Origin: Montifringilla adamsi
Lineage: Eukaryota > Chordata > Aves > Passeriformes > Passeridae
Direction: 5' to 3'
Assembly: GCA_017590115.1 (NCBI GenBank)
Contig: JAGGNK010006504.1
Location: forward strand, 496,001 to 560,000
DNA length: 64,000 nucleotides
The translations under genes were made by a program, and so were the position numbers. Under the pieces are notes generated by a model that saw nothing but the letters and a program-made list of their open reading frames with translations, was not told the origin of the DNA and searched no databases. Positions 51,401-63,013 of this stretch are shown one piece after another (position 1 is the stretch's first letter; each line of letters starts with the position of its first letter).

Positions 51401-54400
51401 AAGTGAATTATGGGAAAATTTAACTCTCTGAAGGAACAGAATGTGTAGGACTCCTTCATGGTTTTTACTGGCAAAATTTGGAACAAAAGCCTCCTTTCTG
51501 GAGGAGACAGGATGGAAGGGGCCAAGACAGGCAGAGAGAGGAGCAATAGCACATTGAAGCTGACAAAGCAGTATTGTCCAAAAAGAAAGACATTTTGTTA
51601 GATAAGGATACTTCAACCAGCACATTTAGTGAGACCTAAGAAGCCTTCATACTCATGTAATCTCTGATAAACTAAAGTGCATCTAGAGGTAACTGATGTT
51701 GAAGTTCCTCAAATAGTAGCTCAAAAAGTTTAGCTCCAAAAGGAGACCTAGAAACACTGAGTATCAGAAAGCATAACTAAAACTCCCAGAATCATCTACA
51801 TGCACACAAACACACATCAAACTATATACCCCCACTTTCATACGTGAGGAAATGGTAAATACCACATACTTAAAGAAGAAAGTCACCATATTTTAAAATC
51901 CCTTTAATTTCTCAATGTACAACTGTCCAGCTGTCTTGTTTTTAATATGCTTTTGTTTATTATTTAATTTTTACATGGAAAACTCTGCACAACTTACTTT
52001 AGGATTCACTAGTGGGACAAGTTATGCTCCTTCTCAGGCTAAAATAAACACACTGAACTCTACTTTCTATGTAATCTTGATGTGGTGATACTTGGGAATA
52101 CTCATAAATATACAGTGTTGAACATGTCTACTGATCAATACTTGTTTTGTCAGATGAAGTCATAAAAGACCATGAACTCATAGGTAAAGTTAGATGGAAC
52201 TTAAGCAGGTATTGACAAGAATCACAAAGTTGGATTACAGCTGAATCATCAAGACCTACTACATACAGCATTCAGTATTAGCTAATATTTACTTTAAGCA
52301 CAGTTCAAGAATTCTAAGCACCTTGAAAAATAAGGACAGTGTTTAAAAAGGTAATTTTCTATTTTCTTACTATTTATATTTTAAAAAATTTCTCTTTTTT
52401 TGAGTAAATTTAATCATGGCCAACAAAGATTAAATTGAATATAATGTTTTAAACAGCAAAGCTGTAAGAAGAAGCAGTAGAATAAGAAACACCCCTATAT
52501 TTGTCCAACTTTAGAGTGATTTATAAATATCACCTGAGTAACCAAATGATATGCTTGACAATGGACTAAGGTAGATTCCACTTCCAAACATTGCACCATG
52601 GAGCTGAAAAAGAGAAGAGTGATTATTTGGCAATAATTTGGTTACCTGGACAAAATAACAATAATTACAGGATTAGGTCATAGTGCATTTACCCACCCTA
52701 CTAATTTATTTTGGGTAATTAACATTGCTCAAAAAAGCCTTTTAAAAAATCACACCCTGAGTATAAAACTAATATACATATATNNNNNNNNNNNNNNNNN
52801 NNNNNNNNNTATATATATATGTCTCCTGGAAATTATGTCCAAAAAAACAGATGCCCACACAAAATTTTACATAAAACTTACTATATAAAATTGTGTTTTC
52901 TGTTTTTGAATCTAATATTGCTATAGAGGATGTCTACAAGAGTGTTTCTGTACATGACCAAGTATGTCCTGGGATTCTCTTCCAAGGTACACGGACTCAG
53001 CTCTGGGGAGAGCTGCCCAAACCACAATGCTAAAATACTCTGCATTAGAGCTCCCCAGTCCCTCTGTAGTGCCTGCTTTGCTCTGCAATAGTGATCTCCT
53101 GATGATTCAGTCTGAGAAGTTTGCACTAGATCCCTTCTAGCCAGCTTCATGCTTCCATTCCCAAAGAAATAAGAGAGGCAGAGAATGTGCTGCAAGACTA
53201 GTTCCTGTAACTCTAGCATGTTTCTGGATCCTATGACATGGAGACATTTTAGGCAGCTCTTTCACTTGCAACTGCTTTTAAGCAGTACCGAGCAAAGCCT
53301 CCTAGAGGTGCTGCTCCACAACGTAAAACTGAAACTGATTCCCACAGAGAGATTTTCTAGACGTTTTAGCAGACACATTACTTCATATTAATTGCATCAG
53401 GAAAGTACATTTCCTAGGAAACAAGATGGTAATTGAAATTATCCCTTCTTCTACCTATATGGCTACCAGAATGAAACACTCTGAAAACTTGCCAAAGGTA
53501 GTATGTAACCAAACATGCACAGGTTAACTAAAATCTGTTTTGTTTATTTACCTGCAGCCTCGTATTGGAAGCAACAACTAAGCCGTTCCTCAGGATGGAA
53601 TGCCAATTTTCAATGTGTGAACCACTGAATAAAATGAAAAAGAAAGCGGTAAAATTCACAGTGTAAAATGCAAAAATTACATCACAAGTTCTTTAAAACA
53701 GTAGATTCACAGCTGCAAACCTTGAAATGCCAGAAATAAAAAAAATAGCATGGCATTTCAATAACCTTTGGTTATTAGGATTATATGTACTCACTGAAAT
53801 GCAAAGGTACTTCCGTAGAGATTTTTAGCAGCTCGGAAATTGGATTCTTTGGCTGGTGGACTGCTGAGAAGAAGGAACTGGTGGGGAGTGTGCATAAACT
53901 TCAGTTGCTGTAAAAAATAAGAGTGCACATGTGAAGAAAAGTTCATTAATATGAAAGTATTGTAATTCTCTGATGGCAATCCTTAAGATACGCTTTTCCA
54001 CACAATACATGACTGCATCTAAATAACTACATGAACTAAGTTGAAACTGGTCTCACTTCCACAGTTTCAAGCCGAAATCAAATAGTAAGCATGACTGTCA
54101 GTTTATGAAACAATATGGAAGTTTTTGGAAAGTAGATTTCAATTTAAAATGACTTCAGTAATTAAACTGAACAATTTCATCACAGTACTCTATCAGAGCT
54201 GACTTTGAATTAAGGTTATTTGGAAGACTGCATATTACTATGCCCTTAATCAGAAGTTACTTATATGTGGATCTCCTGAATACAGCATGGTTGTGTGCAC
54301 TGCTTTCTGAACAATTCTTCATCTAATATTCTATATGGTAACAAAAGAAAAGGTGATGTTTTTTTCACCTAATCCCAGACAATTACAAGGTAGACATCTG

Positions 54401-57400
54401 AATCTGAGCTACTCACCTCAAATAGGTTTTTTATGAACATTATTCCCTTGACCTATTTCAGATATTCACGTTTCTAAAAATCATGACCTAAAACTGCCTT
54501 GTCTATTAAAGGAGTCCATGCAATCAGTTTGAATGCAGGCACCCATGTTTTGCTAGTAAACTCCCACCTAAAATGCTAACGCAAGCCATAAAAAAAGTCA
54601 GCAAAGAATAAGAAAACACACAGACACTTACTCTGTTCACCGGTAGCTTCACAATATGTGATCTATTACTAGAAATAACCCTAAAATGAGAAACAGATGT
54701 ATTAGATGTAGTAACCAAACCAAACTTAAGAATGTGTTATGAATGGCCATCACAAAACACCCAGCTGTAGGCCTCTAAACCTATCAGATAGTAGTAGGCC
54801 AAATCTTAACTAGAAAATGAGATCAGAGGACCCAGATGAGGTCCAGAAACAATCCAGAATAGCTGCCATTGAAAATACCAAGGTTAATTATTAGGCTGAC
54901 CTTATATCACATTACACTGGTCAAGTGATTATTCATCACAAATGATAATTTAGTAATTATTATCTCATGTGAATCAACTTTATACCATTGCAGAAGAGGA
55001 TGCGCAAGCGGATCTTGTTTATCCATCTGCTTCTTTATTTCCAAGTAAGGTGCCTAGAAAAGAGTAATTATGTTATTTCTAGGTTGAATTTTATATGTCA
55101 CGTTGCCCATGATTTCATCTATTAAAATGAATACATTATCAGGTTTAAATCACAGCTTTACTGATATGCAGCATAGTAGAGTTATAAATGCGTTTTGACA
55201 ACAAGAATTAATATAGCGATTATTTTCCCTAGAGTAAGATAATAAGCACATAATTAGCATCAAAATGATTATATTATAGCAAACATTGGTGATCACAGGG
55301 AGAATAGAAGATGACATCTATTTTTGTGTGGTTCTTGATTAAGAAATTGGGACTTCACAAAATTAAGTCTCTCAAAAAAACCCAAAATAATCCATTTGGT
55401 ATTTTCAACTGTTTCAAGGTAAAAATACCATGTCATATTATAATTTCTTTGAAAACTGTTCTTGATTTCAATCACAATGCAAAGCATCCCTTTAGAATTC
55501 AGTAGTCCAAGAATTGTTTTAACACTTAAAAAAAACCCACCAGAATGGTCATTATTTTTTATTTTTTAAAACACATCATAGGAAATCACAGAAACACCTG
55601 ATTTTTAAAAATTTTACAAAATGTTACACAAATTACCAAGAAAAAAGTGGATTTTAATTTTCAATTTATTTTATTCCTCTCTATACATTCTTCACTCAGG
55701 AATCCCAAAGTATCTTCTTAATACACAGAGCAAGATTGAAAACTGTTGTGAGGATGCAATTATATAGCAGTTGGAAAAGCAAGATATATGGAAGAGATTT
55801 AAACAACAACTTATAATCAGCTGGGTTGTTTGGGAAAGGAGTGTAAAAATAAACAGAAATACAACTATCAGATATGCCATGAGAAATAATATGACGGTAA
55901 ACCCAAGGGACCCAACCTTCCAAGTCCCCAACTATACTTAGTTGATAGAGAATTTTGCTATAATAGAAATAATATCATGCGATTAAGAATACCATTCAGA
56001 ACATTGACACAAGATCAATTTCTTTTGCTTCGGAAGTAAAGTCTCTGGCTTTGATATTTCCAGAAATGCAGCAGTTGGTGATTACCCCATTACAAAGTCT
56101 TATTCTGCTGTTATTATCTCTTATTTAATCTTCAAAATATGTGAGTTCCACTTCATTACTTTTATTTAATTGGCATTAGGGATAGGTTTGTTATTTTGAA
56201 CAAACACTTCAATATCGTTACATTTATATAGGAAAGAGATGATACCATTGACTTCCCAATCCATCATAGGCAGGCAAGACAAACACCTTTCAAGTTCTAG
56301 AAACAGTGATTAAGTTAGGTAAATATTTTTAAATTTACCTGTGTCATCTCTCTGATGGAAGTGATACTGTCCAATGCTTTCATGACTCGGTCATAGTTCT
56401 TCTTCTGATGTGGCATAAAATACACAAATAAGTTCAAAGAGTATTAGTATTTGGCTCTAAAAAAACCAGAATTCTTTGAAAGTGTATAAAACCAAAGCAA
56501 GGAGAAATGTTGGGCAAATCAATTCTTTCAAAAGTTTCTAATCATTAGCTTTCTTGCACAGACTGTCATTCATCATCCAGAAAAATTCCTTGAAAAAATA
56601 TTGTTATGGTCTTTCCTCTTTGAATTTCACTGGGATCTCCAAAACATTCCAAAAATCAGCTCATTTTTAAACAAAGATTTGTAACTAAACACAGTTATTT
56701 GGACAACATGCTCTTGAGGTAAATAATGCAGTGACCCAAACAGATTTTAAATAAAATGCATATAAACAGATGTGTTTCCTTTGCTAGCAGATCTATAGAA
56801 CTTCATAGATCCTTCAGTGGTCCCTCTGCCTCACGCTGATCTTTGCTGACCTACTGCTTGGGAACCACTACCAGACAGTTCCACCTGTACTGAGTGAACA
56901 GGCTAAACAGTTCATGCTTCACCACTCCACAGCAGCTCCACTGCTCCCCATCTTCGGGTCTTGCCAGCACATCACAGAACACCTCAGCCTCTCCTGACAA
57001 AGAACTACTGCTAGCTGGCCTTTGTTCAGAAAGAGTGAAATGCATCCCAGTGCAGGACATGCCGAGTTCTCATCTATGCCTTTGGGGAGATGGCTTTAGG
57101 GAGATGAAATATTCATGGCTTGAGGGCTTTCCTGAAAGGCAGCATTTGGAGTCCAAGGAGCAGGTAACGCAAGGACAATTCTTTATTTCAAAATTGATGC
57201 TTGTACAAAACTCAACTATCAACATCTGATAAAATTACATACAAGCAAATAACTGCTTGCAGTGAGAAAATGAGATGGCAGCAATGACATTTCTAAGAAT
57301 GAAAAGATGGACTGGAAATCCCCTTGCTTACATGACCTCTATCTCTCAAAGGCCATCTTTCTTTTTGTATCCAATGTGCACATTGAGAAAAAAACACTTA

Positions 57401-58163
57401 GAATTATAAAATTTTGTATCCAGAATTTGTCCCTTAGAAGAGTTTCTTGGCTTTAATATAACCTACACTTTTGTCATGGTTTAGGGATGGTATTTTCCAA
57501 TTTACTGTTCCCACTGAGACCTAGCAGTGCTCACTGTCCTCTTCCCTCTCCTCCTTCCACTTTCCCCCTGTTGTGGGATAGAGAATTGGGAGGCACAAAG
57601 GTAAAGATCATGAGTCGAGGTAAGAACAATCAGCTGAAAACAGCAATGAGATAAGAAAACCAGCAACAAACAACAACCACTTGCTCCCTCTGCAAGTAAC
57701 ATGGGAACTCTTTTCCCTCTTTTCCCTGGAAGAGACTCCCTTCCCCCTGCTCCCAGAAATGATGTGAGGTGGTATAGAATAACCTCTGGGTCTTAGCCAT
57801 ACCCCATTCTGGCTATCGCAAAAATTAACCCTGTCCTGGCCAGAACTAGGACAAGTCTATATTCAAGCACTTTCTCAGAGACAATAAACAAAAGATGCAA
57901 AGTTTTGAAAACACACTTGTGCTATATTCTGGAGATGTATCATATAATGAAAGAAACTCCTCCGTGAGAAGTCTTTGCTTTGAAATCTCATGTTTGACTA
58001 AAACCAAGCAATGACATAATTAAAGGTAGCTACTTACCCTGGGGTTAAAGGCCAGCATCTGAGGATCATTAGGATCAACTACAGAAGGGTATGGCTCAAA
58101 AATGACAACTTTCCTAGGTGATTCTAATGCAGACCGACACATAGATACCAACAGATCAACCAC
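45309..58163 (-). CDS. PARP8: PARP8 (ARTD16), C-terminal ADP-ribosyltransferase part, 11 exons, 5' incomplete
   Basis: PARP8 is a mono-ADP-ribosyltransferase that moves ADP-ribose from NAD+ onto proteins; it is the close paralogue of PARP6. Eleven exons joined from 58163 down to the TAA at 45309 give 900 bp, 299 codons plus stop, with every junction in phase and GT/AG borders. The product carries the family landmarks in order: the VVDLLVSMCRSALESP stretch, KKNYDRVMKALDSITSIREM, the catalytic HG motif in FHGSHIENW, the NAD-site tyrosine in GSGIYLSP, FLQSRNLKCIALCEV, and FFFVYEDGQVGD near the end. PARP8 is preferred over PARP6 because of the Lys/Ser-rich GMNKKQQKVSAKDEPASGS segment and the NQTATG C-terminus. 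The known human protein is about 850 residues, so roughly the last third is here. The FFFVYEDGQ stretch shows no glutamate where polymerising PARPs keep theirs, in line with a mono-transferase. Earlier exons lie beyond 64000. Confidence 0.95.
46033..46117 (-). CDS. PARP8: PARP8 coding exon, 85 bp (HKHGEIWVVPNTDHVCTRFF)
   Basis: Acceptor GATAG and donor GTGAGT. It encodes (V)ITSPDL followed by HKHGEIWVVPNTDHVCTRFF and F, then GT, the start of a Val codon finished in the last exon. It is separated from the preceding exon by the 3338-bp intron that contains the CR1 and LTR insertions. Confidence 0.95.
46700..47575 (+). repeat. CR1 LINE, 5' segment of an element split by an LTR
   Basis: Degraded reverse-transcriptase-region sequence in plus orientation. 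Translated scraps read like CR1 ORF2, for example near 46890 (SIPEPVLFCVFIHHLHA) and the 3' part GSSLRRGRAQGG and FRLDVSKHFFTKRVE at 47410-47575. It lies in a PARP8 intron, antisense to the gene. The element resumes after the LTR at about 48149. Confidence 0.8.
47576..48148 (+). mobile_element. Solo LTR of an avian endogenous retrovirus, inserted into a CR1
   Basis: It starts TGCCAGGTTGAACTGG and ends about TTGAACTGTA. Inside are a CRE-like TGACATCATG near 47830, a TATA-like region just after, and a U5-like tail ending in GCTGGGGTTGAAC. The copy at 9687-10360 shares this core, so they are one family. No internal retroviral genes are present. Because CR1 sequence continues on both sides, the LTR landed in an existing CR1. 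Confidence 0.75.
48149..48303 (+). repeat. CR1 LINE, 3' segment after the LTR
   Basis: GGTCAGACTCTGGCTTCC, then CCTGTCAGTGTTTAAGAGAC, then CAGCCCTGAATTGGTCAGG are standard CR1 3'-region phrases. They continue where the 46700-47575 segment breaks off. The terminal octamers are not clearly kept. Confidence 0.75.
49456..49525 (-). CDS. PARP8: PARP8 coding exon, 70 bp (SQKKGQQSQFLQSRNLKCIA)
   Basis: The acceptor is TCTCAG before TCACAGAAG and the donor is GTAAGC after TGTGAAG. It encodes SQKKGQQSQFLQSRNLKCIA then LCE plus G. A second AG six bases inside the exon start could act as an alternative acceptor. I chose the first because it continues NTSQ-SQKKG as in other PARP8 proteins. Confidence 0.93.
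50494..50570 (-). CDS. PARP8: PARP8 coding exon, Lys/Ser-rich insertion in the catalytic domain, 77 bp
   Basis: Acceptor CCTAG and donor GTACGG. It encodes (G)MNKKQQKVSAKDEPASGSK then SSNTSQ. This hydrophilic low-complexity loop separates PARP8 from PARP6, which has a different sequence here. It sits between the tyrosine strand and the FLQSRNL strand, probably as a surface loop. Confidence 0.93.
51240..51385 (-). repeat. CR1 LINE 3' fragment
   Basis: TCACAGAATCATGGAATAG then GGTTGGAGGGGACCTGAAAG is the reverse complement of the CR1 3' terminus. It is followed by CTGAGCCCCATCTAACC-type CR1 sequence. It lies in the PARP8 intron between 50571 and 52533 and is same-sense with the gene. Confidence 0.88.
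52534..52603 (-). CDS. PARP8: PARP8 coding exon with NAD-site tyrosine, 70 bp
   Basis: Acceptor TTTCAG and donor GTGATA. It encodes LHGAMFGSGIYLSPLSSISF then GYS plus G. The GSGIYLSP segment carries the tyrosine that stacks on nicotinamide in the PARP fold, the second residue of the catalytic triad. Confidence 0.95.
52784..52809. other. Assembly gap (26 N) inside a TA-rich microsatellite
   Basis: The Ns are flanked by ATACATATAT on the left and TATATATATATG on the right, so an unresolved TA repeat in the PARP8 intron is the likely cause. True length unknown. Confidence 0.9.
53552..53624 (-). CDS. PARP8: PARP8 coding exon with catalytic HG motif, 73 bp
   Basis: Acceptor ATTCAG and donor GTAAAT. 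The first base completes the His codon (CA|T), and Gly-Ser-His follows, giving HGSHIENWHSILRNGLVVAS then NTRLQ. The His-Gly pair binds the NAD adenosine ribose in PARP enzymes. It ends in phase 0. Confidence 0.95.
53795..53907 (-). CDS. PARP8: PARP8 coding exon, 113 bp (QLKFMHTPHQFLLLSSPPAK)
   Basis: Acceptor TTACAG and donor GTGAGT. The exon encodes QLKFMHTPHQFLLLSSPPAK, then ESNFRAAKNLYGSTFAF plus CA, the first two bases of the catalytic histidine codon. This opens the ADP-ribosyltransferase fold; the histidine codon itself is split across the 170-bp intron. Confidence 0.95.
54632..54680 (-). CDS. PARP8: PARP8 coding exon, 49 bp (VISSNRSHIVKLPVNR)
   Basis: A short 49-bp exon with acceptor TTTTAG and donor GTAAGT. 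Its first base completes the Trp codon and it then encodes VISSNRSHIVKLPVNR. It ends in phase 0 and continues directly into QLKFMHTPHQF in the next exon. Confidence 0.94.
54986..55053 (-). CDS. PARP8: PARP8 coding exon, 68 bp (APYLEIKKQMDKQDPLAHPL)
   Basis: Acceptor TTCTAG and donor GTATAA border a 68-bp exon. It encodes APYLEIKKQMDKQDPLAHPL then LQ plus the first two bases of a Trp codon, which the next exon completes (TG|G). It starts in phase 0 and ends with two bases over. Confidence 0.94.
56339..56404 (-). CDS. PARP8: PARP8 coding exon, 22 codons (KKNYDRVMKALDSITSIREM)
   Basis: The exon is 66 bp, phase 0 on both sides, with acceptor CATCAG and donor GTAAAT. It encodes KKNYDRVMKALDSITSIREM followed by TQ, a helical lead-in to the catalytic domain that is characteristic of PARP6/PARP8. 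The flanking introns are 1633 bp (upstream) and 1285 bp (downstream). Confidence 0.95.
57472..57854 (+). mobile_element. Solo LTR of an avian endogenous retrovirus
   Basis: It starts TGTCATGGTTTAGGGATGG and ends CCTGTCCTGGCCAGAACTAG GACA. A GGTATAGAATAACCTC segment near 57771 looks TATA-like, and a CT-rich tract sits near the 5' end. I recognise the type as a common bird LTR. It lies in the PARP8 intron 56405-58037, antisense to the gene. I see no clear target duplication. Confidence 0.7.
58038..58163 (-). CDS. PARP8: PARP8 coding exon, 42 codons (VVDLLVSMCR...AFNPR)
   Basis: This is the most 5' PARP8 exon in the window. Acceptor CCGCAG precedes GTGGTTGATC, and donor GTAAGT follows CCCAGG. 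The exon is exactly 42 codons, phase 0 at both ends, and encodes VVDLLVSMCRSALESPRKVV at its start and a Pro/Asp-rich tail ending AFNPR. The next exon continues with KKNYDRV, as expected for PARP6/8. Confidence 0.95.
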
Positions 58164-60934
58164 CTGCGGACAAAGAAAGACATATTTATTATGTTTATTC
58201 AAAATAAGTACTTTTATAGTGTATCTTCCAGTCTGCCTTTTATCCAGTCTGCCTTTTTTTTTACACATTATAGACATATTGTATTTCATTGTTACCTATA
58301 TTACCCAAACTGTGTTATCCACAGGAGATAGCTCAGGACTAAATCCTTTCCGCTGACCTCAACATGTCTGGGTTCAGACATGGCATATTATTCCATGTCC
58401 ATATAAGCAGGACCAGTATCTTGTCCTAAAAGTATAATAACATCAAATATATTGCTTGACGTATTGCTTTCTCTTGTGCACACATGTGAATTCCTGTATC
58501 AAATTTATTCACTAAGGAAATGAAATTGTACTAGATCTGTGTATCTCTGTATAGACATGCCAGTAAAAACTTTGCTCAAGAACAAGGAATAGTCTGTTAA
58601 ATTTGTACCACTTTCTGCTCTTCTCCCAAAGACTGTAATCACAGAAACACTTGAAAACATTGCTTCTGCTAAACCCAGAATACTGCAATGATTTAACCGT
58701 CATCTGCACAGTTCACACTGGGGCATCCATTTCTTTCCATCCTGTTATACAGAATTACAACACTTCTTTGAGCATCTTTGATTTTCACAATTTCTCCACA
58801 GGAGAAATTAGTAATGTAATTAATAATGTACTTATGGGTGTACATAAGTAAATACACCACTTAGACATAGATTCCCATGTAATTGTTTCAAAATACGTAA
58901 TTCAGAGATTAAAAATAGAATACAGCAATAACAAAAATTAAAGAATGCAGCTTTCTGGCAGCTGTGAAATATAAACCCAGCTCATAATGGAATCTAAAAT
59001 TGCTACATTAAAAAGTAGCTGCAGATTAACTAATTTCCTCATGTTTTTTCTGTGCTTTCTGAAAACATTCCTGTGTGAAAACAACTTTTCCACAAAAGAA
59101 AGGAAAAGCTGAGACTAGCTGGAGTTAGTAGATATTCCTGGTTCCCCCCACAACTCCACATGGAGCAGATTTCATCTCACAGTTCAGACTCATCTAGAAG
59201 ATTTTCTATGTCTGTCATTGTACCTGATCATTTGGATGGAAAAAAAAATTACCGTCCTTTAGAGAACCAGAATGAAAGTAAGAATAATGATGAAAGGGGA
59301 AAAAGAACTGTGCTGTGGTGAGTCATACAGCTGCCATTCTCCTTCTCTGCTCCTTCAGCATTAATGGACAATTTTCTCCATCAGTTTCAATATATTCTGT
59401 TAGTTCCAGTTACTAAATATCTCACATATATTGAAAAATGAAATTACTTAAATAATGATCCCTTCCCCAATGGTTCTCTGATTATTTTCCAGTTTATACT
59501 ATCTCTATGTGAGATGAATGTTTTGAAATAGGGCATATGCACTAGCATTTACGAAGGAGATCAGCAACCAGATCAGGCAGCAGACTTCCCCTTGTCTAAA
59601 TGTATTACCGTGAAATTGATTATGAGTTCACCCTGCTTCTGAGAAGCACTATTTAGTCTGCTGTCACAAAACACTCCTAGGGAAGAGCTGTTTGAGTCCC
59701 CACATCTTTTAATGCAGAGACTCAAAGCTGTCTTGCTTTATGATTTGCACAATGGGATACTGCCTTAAAACTGGCACAGTTCTACTCAGACACCATCCCT
59801 AAGCCCTCCTTTAAACAAACTGTTGACTCCTAGATTGTTTCCAACTCTGCTTTTTTTTGCCCCTGAGGTCATTGTTTTGAGTTGATGCAACGCAAAACAA
59901 CTTAAACTGGGAGGTAAATCTAATATAAACCCTATAATAGAGCCTTGCATATGCATTCCTTGGGAACAGGAAGTGCTGTGGATCTAGCAGATGTCCTTAA
60001 AACTGGGCGTGAACTTCTCCTCAATCGGACATACTGAAGTAAGGATTAAAATAGTTGCATGAAGGACAAGACAGCACTTGCTGATGACAATTCCTCTTAT
60101 GACATCAGTCCCTCCGACAGTGCCTCTCACTCTCAAGAGACTCTTTACAGGGAGTAGGAACTATCAAGAAATCAGTCATCTAATTTTCAAGCATTTTGCC
60201 TACATGACTAATACAAGGGAACGTGAGTTCAGGATGGAAAGTTTTAGAAAGTACAATCACTTATTACGGAGAAGCCATTGGATTATTTGGAGTGACAAAG
60301 TAGGGTTGTGCATCTCAGGAAACTAGCTGAAAGCACTAAAGACAAAACAGGATATAATTTCTAATGATGGGAACCTGTATTTAGGCTTCTTCAACAGACA
60401 AAATGATTTGGAAGAGGATTAATCCGACAAAATGTGAACACCTACCTTTTACTAGTCAGTCTAAGCTTGCTAGGCTGTTGGAGAAATAACCACTGTGCTG
60501 ACAGTCTATGCTGTGATTCACACTGTCCTAAACTAATGACAAAAAGAGCTCAGATGGATCAAACTCCAGAATTGATACTTTTTTTTTCCTGCAAACAGGA
60601 ATGGGGGGCTCGGTCGGATCCAATGCAGTGAGCTGGCTGCAATGCTATCACTAGAGTGAAACTTAGCAGAATTTAGCCACCCAGGTCCAATGGGACAACA
60701 GACAAAACCCCTTATCTAACTCCTGTTTAAGCACTCTTAAGGTTGTAATCACTTCAGAATTCTACAGTAAAGCTCTGTAAATGTAGAGGTACTCCAGACA
60801 TCTACAACAAGCTCTGCACATGCCTGCAACACTGACACTTACATAAAACAGAGTGAGAGCTAACGACGGCCACTTCTCCTCTGCTTAGTCAGCGCTACTT
60901 AAAAAAGCTCATACCTAATTCTTTACTAATTTTA
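58164..60934 (-). other. PARP8 intron, no recognised feature
   Basis: This belongs to the large intron upstream of the 58038-58163 exon, which runs past 64000. I looked for further PARP8 exons on the minus strand and saw none with coding similarity. No obvious repeats were recognised in this part. Confidence 0.6.
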
Positions 60935-63013
60935 GGAAAGCAACATTCCAGCTATTCAAAGAGTTATTCAGTAGGATCCCCTGGAAAACTGTTTTCAGGG
61001 ACGAGGGAGCTGCCAGATCTTTAAGATGCCTTCCATAGAGTGCAAGAGTTCTCAATCCCCATGTGTAGGAAATCAGGAAAGGAAGACAAGATATCAGCAT
61101 GGATGACTTCAGACCCGCTGGTAAGACTAAAAGGAAAGAAGGAAATGCACAGGCAAGGGATGCAGGGACAGCTATTCTAGGAAGAATATAGGGAGGTAGC
61201 CTGGTTGTGTCAGGATGGGTTGAGGGAGGACAAGGTGCAACTGGAGATGAACTCAACAAGAGATGCGAAGACTAATGAAGAGGCTTCTGAAGGCACGTGA
61301 GACAGAAAAGGAAGGTCAAAGAAAGTGCATCCCTCTTTGAACACGACTGGCAAAATGGTAACTGCAGACAATGAGAAGGCCAAGGAACCTGACAGCTCTT
61401 TGCTTGTCTTCACTGGCAGTCTCCCCTTCACACACCTCTCGAGCTGATGAAGCTCAAGATGGAAAGCAGGGAAGCAAAGTGCTTCCCACTGTCAGCGAAG
61501 ATTAGATTTGAGAGCCCGTGGGGAATGTGAACACAGAAAGGTCTATGGGACCTGATAAGGTACATCCCAGAATCCTGAGGGAACTGGCAGATAAGAGTTG
61601 CCAAGCTACTCTTCATGCTAACTCAAAAGACACAGCAGTCAGGTGAAGTCGCACGTGACTGGGAAAAGGGAAATATTGCACCTATTTTTAAAAAGGGTAG
61701 AAAAGAGGGCCCTGGAAACTACCAACCTGTCAGCCTCACCTCTGTGCCTAGGAAGATCATAGAACAGTTCCTCCTGGAAGCTGTGCTAAGGCACATGCAG
61801 GACAGGGAGGAGATTTACGACATCCAGCACAGCTTCACTGAGGACAAGTCCTGCCTAACCAACCCAGGGGCCTTCTGTGATGGAGTGACCACATCAGTGG
61901 ACCAGGGAAGGGCTACAGATGTCATATATATTCTGTAAAGTCTTTAAAACAGTCCCAATATCCTTATCTCTAAATTGGAGAGAGATCAATTAGATGGATG
62001 GACAGTTCCGTGGATAAGGAACTGGTTGGATGGTTGCATCCAGATGGTAGAGGTCAAAGTCCTGATGGACACTGATGATTTCTGGTGTCCCTCAGGGAGC
62101 AGTACTGTGACCAGTGCTATTTAATGACATAGTGAGTGAGTTCAAGTGCTCTCTCAGCAAATTTGCACATCACACAAGCTGAGTGGTGCAGCTGATGTGC
62201 CTGAAGAGCAGGAACCATCCAGAGCGACCTGTACAAGCTGGAGAAACGGGCTCATGGGAATCTTGCCAAATTCAACAAATCCAAGGAAAAGGCACTTCAC
62301 CTGGATCATGGTAAGCCCTGGTATCAGCACAGGCTGGGCATGAACAGCCCCAGAGCAGCCCTGCCCAGGAGGGCTTGGGGGTGCTGTGGGTGAGAGGCTG
62401 CACATGCCCCGGCCATGGCACTCCCAGCCCAGAGAGCCAAACGTGTCCTGGGCTGCATCCAGAGCCCCATGGGCAGCAGGGCAGGGAGGGGATTCTGCCC
62501 CTCTGCCCTCATGAGAGTCCACCTGAGCACTGTGTCCAGCTCTAGGGTCCTCAACATAAGAAAGAGCTATACCTGTTGGAGCAACTCCAGAGGAGGGCCA
62601 CAAAAACGATCAGAAAACTGGAATGCCCTCCTGATGAAGACAGGCTGAAACAGCTGGGGGTGTAGAAGAGAAGGTTTTTGGGAAGCCTTATTGCAGTCTT
62701 TCAGTACTTAAAGCGGGATGACAAGATAGGGAAAATCTTTTTAGCAGAACCTGCTGTGATAGGACCAGAGGTAAAGATTTTATACTAAAGAAGGGAGATA
62801 CAGACTAGATATAAAGAATATTTTTACAGTGTGGGTGATGAAACACTGACACAAGGTAGATGCCCCATCCTTGGAAACATTCAAGGTCAAGTCAGACAAG
62901 GCTCTGAGCAACCTGATCTAGTTGAAATTGTCCCGGCTCATGGCAGGGTGTAGGACTACATGACCTTCAGAGCTTCCTTCCAACTCTAATTATTCCATGA
63001 TTCTATGATTCTA
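60935..63013 (+). repeat. CR1 LINE, about 2 kb, degraded, with RT remnants and intact 3' octamers
   Basis: Plus-strand CR1, antisense to PARP8. Translated remnants in order: LFSRIPWKTVFRDEGAA near 60955, a phrase resembling the CR1 GPD..HPRVLRELA block near 61545-61590, and an open stretch at 61615-61938 containing DWEKGNIAPIFKKGRKEGPG, NYQPVSLTSVPRKIIEQ and DQGRATDVIYIL (reverse-transcriptase fingers). After that come a frameshifted GVPQG region near 62085, an LGCIQSPMGSRAGR phrase near 62450, and an end in ATTCCATGATTCTATGATTC. Stops and frameshifts make it inactive. Confidence 0.92.

Noticed and set aside
61615..61938. Open frame of 107 codons as a host gene
   Set aside because: Its phrases (PIFKKGRKEGPGNYQPVSLTS) are CR1 reverse transcriptase and the DNA around it is CR1, so it is a transposon remnant.
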